Below are positions 57,815 through 64,000 of a stretch of DNA of 64,000 nucleotides, one piece after another. The notes below the pieces were generated by a model. The model did no database searches. It had not been told where the DNA came from and saw only the letters and a program-made list of their open reading frames with translations. How positions within the stretch are numbered: the first letter of the stretch is position 1; every line of letters begins with the position of its first letter. The stretch spans positions 868,001-932,000 of the forward strand of contig NZ_OX366335.1 of NCBI RefSeq assembly GCF_947250635.1, written 5' to 3'. Origin of the DNA: Wolbachia endosymbiont (group B) of Parapoynx stratiotata. Its GTDB lineage: Bacteria; Pseudomonadota; Alphaproteobacteria; Rickettsiales; Anaplasmataceae. Made by a program: the position numbers and the translations under genes.

Positions 57815-58804
57815 ATGTCATTGCTAGAAGCAGATCCAATATACAAGCCTTTTAATTATCCTTGGGCATATGATGCATGGTTGCAGCAACAAAGGATACA
57901 CTGGATACCTGAAGAAGTTCCGCTTGCTGATGATGTGAAAGATTGGAAAACTAAACTTTCTAATGTAGAGAAAAATTTATTGACCCAGATTTTTAGGTTT
58001 TTTACTCAAGCAGATATTGAAGTAAATAATTGCTATATGAGGCATTATTCAAATATATTTAAGCCAACAGAAATATGTATGATGCTTGCAAGCTTTTCCA
58101 ATATGGAGACTATACACATTGCAGCCTATTCATACCTTCTAGATACGATTGCCATGCCAGAAAGTGAATATCAAGCATTCTTAAAATATGATGCTATGAG
58201 AAAGAAGTATGAATACATGTTAGAATTTGAGGAAAGTAAAAAGCACGATAAAAAACATGTTGCTAAAACTTTAGCAGTATTTGGTGCCTTCACTGAAGGA
58301 TTGCAGTTATTTGCATCATTTGCAATTTTGCTCAATTTTCAACGGTTTGGAAAAATGAAAGGTATGGGGCAAATAATTGCTTGGTCAGCACGTGACGAAA
58401 CCTTGCACACCAATTCAATTATCAATTTGTTCAATACGTTTATTAAAGAGAATAATGAAATTTGGAATGACGAGTTCAAAGAAGAATTATATTCTGCATG
58501 TCGCACTATTGTTGAACTTGAAGATGAATTTATAAGTCTTGCTTTTGATTTAGGAGATGTTGAAGGGCTATCTGCAGAGGAAGTGCGCAATTATATACGT
58601 TACATAGCAAACAGAAGGTTAACGCAATTAGGTCTTAAATCTATATATAATGTTAAAGATAACCCTATTCCGTGGCTTGATGAAATACTAAATGGCGTGG
58701 AACATACAAATTTCTTTGAAAATAGAGTAACAGAGTATAGCCGTGCAGCAACTCAAGGCACTTGGGAGGAAGCTTTTGCTAAAAACGATACAAAAAGTGA
58801 ATAG
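57815..58804 (+). CDS. nrdB: Ribonucleotide reductase beta subunit
   Basis: 329-residue class I small subunit that holds the diiron-tyrosyl radical cofactor. Iron-ligand motifs: ADIEVNN, METIHIAAYSY (the Glu-x-x-His pair and radical Tyr in IHIAAY), FTEGLQLFASF and RDETLHTNSI. It has a ribosome site (aattaggtacc). It makes deoxyribonucleotides with NrdA, which is not in the window. Confidence 0.96.
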   Translation: MSLLEADPIYKPFNYPWAYDAWLQQQRIHWIPEEVPLADDVKDWKTKLSNVEKNLLTQIFRFFTQADIEVNNCYMRHYSNIFKPTEICMMLASFSNMETIHIAAYSYLLDTIAMPESEYQAFLKYDAMRKKYEYMLEFEESKKHDKKHVAKTLAVFGAFTEGLQLFASFAILLNFQRFGKMKGMGQIIAWSARDETLHTNSIINLFNTFIKENNEIWNDEFKEELYSACRTIVELEDEFISLAFDLGDVEGLSAEEVRNYIRYIANRRLTQLGLKSIYNVKDNPIPWLDEILNGVEHTNFFENRVTEYSRAATQGTWEEAFAKNDTKSE

Positions 58805-58805
58805 C

Positions 58806-59199
58806 AGTAACTTCACCCTTTTTTATCGTTTCAACGGAAGCTTGCGATACATATCAAAGGTGGAAGGAGGAAGAATTTGATATAAATCATCTATTTAGCT
58901 TAGAGAAAAGAGAGTATAGATATAAAGTTACATTATTGCATGTAATAGTTGGAGATTTTGATTGCTTAGAGGAGAAGAAGAAGTTAATACGATATCTATT
59001 AGACAAAGGTGCTAATGTTAATGCACGAGATTCTTTTGGAAAAACTCCTTTGCACAATAGTCATGACAAAGAGGTAACACAAATTTTACTAGATGCAGGT
59101 GCTGATCTTTTTATAAAGGATCATTATGGAATGACTGCAAGATAGCGTTGATGCAGAACAAAAAGCTAGTACAGCGGCAAGTATTGTAGTGTAGTTAAG
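58806..59199 (+). pseudogene. Degenerate ankyrin-repeat gene (left of IS110 island)
   Basis: An open frame without start codon carries the shared N-terminal module (YQRWKEEEFDINHLF), then TLLHVIVGDFDCLEEKKKLI and two ankyrin repeats to a stop at 59145 (KDHYGMTAR). Out of frame just after lies SVDAEQKAS, the tail of the gene at 61580. So the membrane region between was deleted. ATG 58936 could start a 69-residue remnant. Confidence 0.75.
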
Positions 59200-59206
59200 T
59201 AAAAAA

Positions 59207-59244
59207 AGGAAGAAGAGACTTCTTCCTCTTTTCTCCAAATTTTT
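59207..59244 (+). terminator. Rho-independent terminator after left ankyrin fragment
   Basis: Stem AGGAAGAAG / CTTCTTCCT (59207-59215 and 59219-59227), loop AGA, followed by a T-rich run. A related hairpin ends the ankyrin gene at 61580 on the other strand, showing the two genes share their 3' ends. Confidence 0.7.
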
Positions 59245-59248
59245 TATA

Positions 59249-59920
59249 TATAATTGAGAATAAAAAAACTGTGAATAACTCTGAAAAAGATCAAAAAAGA
59301 CATCAAAAAGAGTATGATTAGATTGAAATATTTACAGAAAAACTTACTCAATTGATAAATATCTTAATACTTTTTTGATAAAAGACAAATAGAGGGTCGT
59401 ATTGGAGCTAAAGGTTGAAATTTTAAGTATTTTGAAAGTAGGAACTTAATCTTAAAGAGGTACTTTAATAGTTCCTTTTAAGTACTAATCCGGAGGTTCG
59501 ACAGGTTGTTGTTTAAAAGATTGGGAAGTAGTTTTATTAGTATTGAAAATTACATAATGTATATTATGGAAAATATAAGAAACACAAGCTTTCAGCAAGA
59601 GAAAATTCAATTTTTGCTCTTCTCAAACAGCATAAAAAAGTGCCTGTTGAACCTCCAGATTAATGCTCAAAAATGTTCAATTGATACTTTAAAAGTATTA
59701 CTTTAAAAATACCTAAAGTATCACTTCAAAAGCACTTAAAAATTTTATCTTTTAGCTCCAATACGACCCTCTATATTGTCTTTTATCAAAAAAGTGTTAA
59801 GATATTTATCAATTGAGTAAGTTTTTCTGTAAATATTTCAATCTAATCATACTCTTTTTGATGTCTTTTTTGATCTTTTTCAGAGTTATTCACAGTTTTT
59901 TTGTTCTCAATTATATATAT
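59249..59920. repeat. Large imperfect inverted repeat
   Basis: Arm 59249-59413 (ataattgagaataaaaaaac to gtcgtattggagctaaag) is repeated inverted at 59753-59920 with few differences. Weaker matching continues inward (ggaggttcgacagg near 59492 against cctgttgaacctcc near 59643). The central 110 or so bases are unpaired. The 66-codon frame at 59506-59706 lies across the centre and is not called. Nature unknown. Confidence 0.85.
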
Positions 59921-60010
59921 ATTAGTATTTGGAGATCATATTTATTATAGATCTTATATGTTAAAAACAAGTCTTTATAAGTATTAAGAAGTAGTAATAT
60001 AAAGATGTAT

Positions 60011-60130
60011 AGAGAAGAGGAACCGTCATAGATCTTGGTCATAAGGGACCGTATTGGAGCAAGGTTCTCTTCTCTGTTTATATACTGAATAGTTCCGAAC
60101 AACTGATTGAGTTTTTAGGCTCGTATATAA
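60011..60130 (+). ncRNA. Candidate IS110 bridge RNA (seekRNA)
   Basis: Two consecutive stem-loops lie just upstream of the transposase. Stem 1 is AGAGAAGAGGAACC (60011-60024) with GGTTCTCTTCTCT (60063-60075), loop 38 nt. Stem 2 is TTATATAC (60078-60085) with GTATATAA (60123-60130), loop 37 nt. Loop 1 contains ATAGATCTT (60028-60036), also at the left element border. It also contains TTGGAGC (60054-60060), the reverse complement of the right flank GCTCCAA. Loop 2 contains ACAACT, as at the element's right terminus. This is the target/donor-loop architecture of known bridge RNAs. Boundaries are approximate. Confidence 0.6.
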
Positions 60131-60171
60131 GGGTGGAAAATGCAGTATTATATTATTCTTACGGAGGAATT

Positions 60172-61131
60172 ATGAATTCATCAAATATCATTGCTGGCAT
60201 TGATGTTAGCAAAAATAAGCTAGATATCCACATTCATCCACTTGGACATTATAAAGTATTTGAAAATGACGTTCAAGCTATTGATCAAATACTCGACTTT
60301 TTACGTTTGCATAATGTAACCAAAGTTGGACTTGAAGCAACTGGTGGGTACGAAAAATTATGTGCTTATACTTTACTAAGCCATGGTTTCGAAGTATATG
60401 TTATTCAACCTAGATGGGTTAGAGATTATGCAAAAAGCCTTGGTATCGCTACTAAAACTGATAAAATAGACTGCAGCATCATCTCACGTTATATCAATAA
60501 TACAGATATGCGTGTTACTCCTTTAAAGGTTAGTAATATTGACAGTTTGAAGCAAAAGTTATCTCGCAGAAATCAATTAGTGGAAATGGCAAAAATACAA
60601 AAAACTCAAGCTCATCAAGTAACTGATATATCCATAATCAAACAAATGGAAGAACTACTTGCCATTTTGCAAAGTCAAATTCAAGTTTTAGAAGACGAGA
60701 TGATAACATTGATTGAGCAAAGTCAAGAGCTTAAAGAAAAATACATATCAATAACTAGTATGCCAGGAGCAGGTAGAATCTTAGCTATTACTATGATCTG
60801 TTATCTACCAGAATTAGGAACTCTCCGACATAAAGAAATATCTAGCCTTTCTGGAGTTGCACCTTTTAATCGAGATAGTGGTTTTAGTAAAGGAAAAAGA
60901 TGTATTCAAGGTGGTAGATCACAGATTAGAACAGTTTTACATATGTGTGTTCTTAGTGCACAAAAGTACAATTCTTATATAAGAATCTTCTTTGATAGGC
61001 TATACGATCAATACAAAAAACCATATAAAGTTGCTTCTACTGCTGCCATGAGAAAATTACTTATCCTTGCTAACTCTTTAATCAGAGATGGCAGGGTTTT
61101 TACTGAGGAATATAGCCCTAAAGCTGCTTAG
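60172..61131 (+). CDS. IS110-family transposase (DEDD recombinase)
   Basis: 319 residues from ATG 60172, which has a strong GGAGG site at 60163-60167 (the longer frame from GTG 60133 is rejected). The RuvC-like DEDD domain shows GIDVSKNKLDIH, VGLEATGGYEKL and ATKTDKIDCSIISRY. The C-terminal Tnp domain shows MPGAGRILAITMI and FNRDSGFSKGKRCIQGGR, with the family's serine motif. Complete, so probably active. Confidence 0.95.
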   Translation: MNSSNIIAGIDVSKNKLDIHIHPLGHYKVFENDVQAIDQILDFLRLHNVTKVGLEATGGYEKLCAYTLLSHGFEVYVIQPRWVRDYAKSLGIATKTDKIDCSIISRYINNTDMRVTPLKVSNIDSLKQKLSRRNQLVEMAKIQKTQAHQVTDISIIKQMEELLAILQSQIQVLEDEMITLIEQSQELKEKYISITSMPGAGRILAITMICYLPELGTLRHKEISSLSGVAPFNRDSGFSKGKRCIQGGRSQIRTVLHMCVLSAQKYNSYIRIFFDRLYDQYKKPYKVASTAAMRKLLILANSLIRDGRVFTEEYSPKAA

Positions 61132-61464
61132 ATTGAAAATTAGTGTAGTTGTGGATAAGTGCGCTTACACAGACTGAAAGCACTTATCCACATCCACACT
61201 TCTTAAAAGAATTCAAATCAAATACTACAACTTAAATTACGTAAAATGTGTTAAAAGCATCTTTGGCTTTATAGTCCACTAAGTAAAAATTTATTTTTAG
61301 TATTTTTCTATTGACTTTTAACACAACTGCTCCAAAGTACTCAGAAATGTAAAATTATATACTCTACTAGGTTATCAACTTAGTTATTAACAATTCTGTG
61401 AATAACTTAAACAGGAAAAAGGTGCTTTTGCTTGAGCGTCATTCTTTATGGTTACACATATTGT

Positions 61465-61532
61465 CAGGATAAGATATCTAGGTATTTTAGATACCAAGGT
61501 ATCTAAAATCCTGTTAAGGGTATCTAGATACC
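61465..61532. repeat. Cluster of perfect palindromes
   Basis: ATTTTAGATACC-AA-GGTATCTAAAAT (61484-61509) lies inside an outer CAGGAT/ATCCTG pair. It is followed by GGTATCTAGATACC (61519-61532), which shares the GGTATCTA half. The repeated half-site suggests a DNA-binding site or fold; no known protein is implied. Confidence 0.7.
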
Positions 61533-61539
61533 TCAAAAA

Positions 61540-61562
61540 ATTTGAAGAAGCTTCTTCTTCCT
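61540..61562 (-). terminator. Terminator of the minus-strand ankyrin gene
   Basis: Read on the minus strand: GAAGAAG-AAG-CTTCTTC followed by AAATTTTTTG. It is directly downstream of the ankyrin gene stop, and is homologous to the terminator at 59207. Confidence 0.7.
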
Positions 61563-61579
61563 TTTTTTACTTAACTACA

Positions 61580-62247
61580 CTACAATACTTGCCGCTGTAC
61601 TAGCTTTTGTTCTGCGTCAACGCTATCTAGCTTCTCACTAGGCTTTGATATTTTATATGTAATACCACCAGCAACAAGTCCAGTGAGTACAGCAGCAGCT
61701 ACAGCTATGCCAATTAAAGCCAATATTGGTAATGCAGCATCAGCAGCAAAACACCCACCACCAACTGCCAATCCAGCTATAACACCGCAAATAGCCCCAA
61801 CTTTCATTGCCTTCTTAATTGCTTGTTCAGTAACTATTCCTCTTAACTCTCTCTTAGCTTCTTGTTGTGCAATATCGTCTGTAGTTTTGCCATTCTTATC
61901 TTCTAATGTAGGATCAGCACCTGCATCTAATAGAGCTTGTACTACCTCTAAAGAGTTGGAAGCAGTAGCACGATCTAAAGGAGTTCTTCCACAACTATCT
62001 ACTGCATTAACACTAGCACCTGCTCCTAATAGAGCTTGTACTACCTTTTCGTTACTATATTCAGCTGCTATATGCAACAATGTTAATTCATCACGCAACA
62101 ATTCACTTATTTGATAACTCAGTGGATCTAACGGGTCGCAGACAAATCGGTGATTTATGTCAAATTCTTCCTCTTTCCACTTTTGGTATGTGCCATTATC
62201 TTCTGTTCGTAACCAATTTTTCAGTTGTCTAAGTAAATTACTCCTTT
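61580..62247 (-). pseudogene. Ankyrin-repeat membrane protein gene, 5' end degraded
   Basis: The longest start-bearing frame (TTG 62101) gives 173 residues with two ankyrin repeats (TLLHIAAEYSNEKVVQALL; TPLDRATASNSLEVVQALL) and two membrane helices (about 95-150), then a DSVDAEQK tail. The frame continues open upstream to 62247 with the shared module NWLRTEDNGTYQKWKEEEFD, but a stop precedes it and no good start is visible. Either the start was lost or a rare start codon is used. Confidence 0.7.
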
Positions 62248-62394
62248 AACATACGTCCAAAATCTTCGCTCCTCATAATATTTATAAAAATGTATATACT
62301 TTAATTATTATACATTTAAGCAAGAAAGTCAAGAATTTAACTAGTATCACAAACATTCAAACAAGAAAAAGGTGCTTTTACCCGAATAGATATT

Positions 62395-63207
62395 TTATAA
62401 CGTCTTAATGCTAACTCCACCGACATATAAATTTGCGTGGCTTTTTCCAGTATTAAGCAATGCAAGTCCAATATTGTCGACACTAGAGCGTAGTTCTCCT
62501 ACTTCTTCATTATGTTCACTGATTACTTTAGTGCCAATATTTGGAAGTGCATTTTTTCCCTCAACAAGATAAAGTTTCCTTCTGAATTTTTCTTGTCTGC
62601 TCATTCGATTTACAACTTCCTGACCTATATAGCACCCTTTATTAAAGCTTATACCATTTATCTTATCGATTAAATATTGCAGCGGAAATGATGAATTTTG
62701 CACCATATCTTTTGCTCCATCTGGGACAAGGTTTTTAATTCTAACTTTTTCATACTGAATAAAATCTCCAACCGGTTCTTTTATTTCATCTTCATGTATG
62801 ATCCTCATTCCTAGCAGCTTGTGCCTTGGATCTTGAAAAATAACTTGTGACTTACTACTACACTTCGCCAACTTAGCATCAAACAAAACTCCAACCTTAT
62901 ATAGTGAACTAATGTCTTTAATCCTCACTCTAAGGTAAGTTTTGAGCAAGTCTAATTTTTCAATTATTTGCTGTAGATGGGCATTTTCACACTCCAAATA
63001 AATATATTTATCATGCTCAATGAGGAAAAAATCGTACAGATATTTTCCCTGAGGGTTGAGTAATAAAGAGTAAATTGCCTGCTGGCTACTTAGTTTATTA
63101 ATATCATTTGTTATAACACCCTGAAGAAAATCTCTCGTATCTGGTCCGTATAAAGATATTAGACTACGGTTTGCTAGCGGTATGTAACCCATAAAACTTC
63201 TGTTCAA
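62395..63207 (-). CDS. ygfZ: Folate-binding YgfZ/GcvT-like protein
   Basis: 270 residues. GcvT-like fold with the diagnostic KGCYIGQEVVNRM motif near the middle-C-terminus, and the N-terminus RSLISLYGPDTRDFLQGVIT. Homologues help assemble or repair Fe-S enzymes using folate. It is divergent from groES. Confidence 0.93.
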   Translation of the reverse strand: MNRSFMGYIPLANRSLISLYGPDTRDFLQGVITNDINKLSSQQAIYSLLLNPQGKYLYDFFLIEHDKYIYLECENAHLQQIIEKLDLLKTYLRVRIKDISSLYKVGVLFDAKLAKCSSKSQVIFQDPRHKLLGMRIIHEDEIKEPVGDFIQYEKVRIKNLVPDGAKDMVQNSSFPLQYLIDKINGISFNKGCYIGQEVVNRMSRQEKFRRKLYLVEGKNALPNIGTKVISEHNEEVGELRSSVDNIGLALLNTGKSHANLYVGGVSIKTL

Positions 63208-63237
63208 ACCTTAATTATACACTTTTACTAACTCCAA

Positions 63238-63270
63238 CCCTTGAAATGTAACCTTTAGATGACTACATAG
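63238..63270 (+). promoter_or_regulatory. Possible heat-shock (sigma-32 type) promoter of groES
   Basis: CCCTTGAAA at 63238-63246 matches the sigma-32 -35 element (CTTGAA core). A weak -10 candidate, ACTACATAG, follows at 63262-63270 after a 16-base gap from the CTTGAA core. It lies 35-65 bases before the groES start. No CIRCE inverted repeat is present. Confidence 0.45.
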
Positions 63271-63304
63271 AATTGTAGGTTAATCTATTAATGAGGAAAC
63301 ATAA

Positions 63305-63595
63305 ATGTCAAGTGTAAATTTGAATGTATTAGATGATAACGTGCTAATAAAGCCTATTACTGAAGAAAAACAAGGTGGAATTGTACTACCATCAAGTGCT
63401 GAAAAGAAGCCTACTAAAGGTGAAGTTATAGCAATTGGTAGTGGTTCACGCAACTCAAGCGGAGAGCGTATAGCTTTAACTGTAAAAACTGGTGATAAGG
63501 TTTTCTACAGGCAGTGGGCTGGGACAGAAGTAGAGCATGATAATGAAAAGTATGTCGTGATGAAGGAGTCAGACCTACTTGCTGTTATCAAGTAG
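63305..63595 (+). CDS. groES: Co-chaperonin GroES
   Basis: 96-residue heptameric lid of Gro[22 protein letters not shown], the mobile loop with [14 protein letters not shown], and [14 protein letters not shown] are all typical. First gene of groES-groEL; groEL follows 89 bases later. Confidence 0.98.
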
Positions 63596-63684
63596 GTATT
63601 CCTATTTTACTAAACTAATGCGCTATATAGTGCATTATGTATTTTAATATTCTAAATTTTTTATTAATTTAAGGAGTGATAAAA

Positions 63685-64000
63685 ATGGCTAACATAGTAG
63701 TATCAGGCGAACAGTTGCAAGAAGCCTTTCGTGAAGTTGCAGCAATGGTTGACTCAACGGTGGGAGCAACTGCAGGGCCTAGGGGAAATACAGTAGGAAT
63801 TAGCAAGCCATATGGTGGACCAGAGGTCACAAAGGATGGCTATAAGGTAATGAAAGGTATAAAGCCTGAAAAACCATTACACTCTGCAATAGTAAGCACC
63901 ATTGCTCAAAGTGCTTCTCAGTGTAATGACAAAGTTGGTGATGGTACCACAACATGCTCAATACTGACTAGCAATATGATAATGGAAGCTTCAAAGTCAA
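63685..64000 (+). CDS. groEL: Chaperonin GroEL, 5' part (cut by window end)
   Basis: ATG at 63685 with AAGGAG upstream. The 105 visible codons give MANIVVSGEQLQEAFREVA, GATAGPRGNTVGISKPYG and the ATP-binding GDGTTTCSILTSNMI (usually GDGTTTATVL), matching the equatorial domain. The remainder lies beyond the window. Confidence 0.97.
   Translation, partial: MANIVVSGEQLQEAFREVAAMVDSTVGATAGPRGNTVGISKPYGGPEVTKDGYKVMKGIKPEKPLHSAIVSTIAQSASQCNDKVGDGTTTCSILTSNMIMEASKS

Larger units (their letters stand above)
59953..61328 (+). mobile_element. IS110-family element with predicted ends
   Basis: The ends are inferred from bridge-RNA logic: left flank ATAGAT then core CT at 59953-59954, right core CT at 61327-61328 followed by GCTCCAA. 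No terminal inverted repeats are seen, as expected for the family. Length is about 1376 bases with one transposase. The 195-base right end contains a hairpin at 61151-61191. Confidence 0.6.
61132..61579. other. IS110 right end and palindrome cluster
   Basis: No gene. It holds a 12-bp stem hairpin (GTGGATAAGTGC 61151-61162 with GCACTTATCCAC 61180-61191), the predicted IS end at 61328, nested palindromes (61465-61532) and the minus-strand ankyrin terminator (61540-61562). Confidence 0.6.

Noticed and set aside
59506..59706. 66-codon frame in the centre of the large inverted repeat
   Set aside because: It lies across the loop of the inverted repeat, starts with a non-ATG codon and has no recognisable domain.
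59249..61405. Chromosomal replication origin
   Set aside because: DnaA-like boxes cluster here, but the origin-flanking genes expected in Wolbachia (hemE side) are absent and several boxes are repeats of each other.

Overview
The window is AT-rich and reads as a stretch of a Wolbachia chromosome (Rickettsiales, Alphaproteobacteria). The evidence is the virB8-virB9-virB10-virB11-virD4 operon followed by a wspB-like surface protein, many ankyrin-repeat genes, dispersed palindromic elements of the type cattcCAGTnnnnACTGGaatg, several insertion-sequence families at different stages of decay, and core genes typical of Rickettsiales: a giant NAD-glutamate dehydrogenase, PleD, and isc genes without iscS beside them. 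I cannot assign a strain or supergroup from sequence alone.

Layout. 1-7015: type IV secretion operon (virB8-D4) and wspB. 7200-9650: topA on the minus strand. 9651-14842: an MFS transporter, radA, a small twin-CX3C protein and ftsY, with palindromic repeats between them. 15020-18116: Fe-S assembly cluster iscU-iscA-hscB-hscA. 18120-25749: lepB, a virB2-like pilin, pdhB, an ankyrin/coiled-coil protein, uvrA and comF. 25770-39360 is an accessory region. It holds an IS630-family relic, an ankyrin gene, a membrane AAA+ ATPase, an orphan gene-transfer-agent tail gene, two paralogous glycosyltransferase-like (DXD) proteins, one IS256-family element inserted inside another, a beheaded ankyrin gene and an IS5-like relic. 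39452-58804 is mainly housekeeping: sucB, uppS-cdsA, coaD, tRNA-Phe, clpB, gdh, tatB-like, pleD, recO, a TolA/TonB-C protein, bamE and nrdB. A large repeat protein of unknown function (40775-42706) sits inside that block. 58806-62250 is a second accessory island: two degenerate ankyrin genes facing each other around a large inverted repeat and an IS110-family element. The window ends with ygfZ and the groES-groEL operon (groEL is cut by the window end).

How the genes work together. VirB8/9/10/11/D4, with the separate VirB2-like pilin, form part of a host-facing secretion machine. The ankyrin proteins and the DXD glycosyltransferase-like proteins are plausible effectors by context (inference). 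IscU keeps its LPPVK chaperone-recognition motif, but the HscB-like partner lacks a visible HPD motif, and HscA carries an in-frame palindromic-element insertion. UppS and CdsA are translationally coupled for lipid and lipid-carrier synthesis. ClpB and GroESL are stress chaperones.

The most striking non-coding signal is upstream of the IS110 transposase (about 60011-60130). Two consecutive stem-loops there have loops of about 38 and 37 nt. The first loop contains short matches to both DNA flanks of the element, as expected for a bridge RNA (seekRNA). This also gives predicted element ends at about 59953 and 61328.
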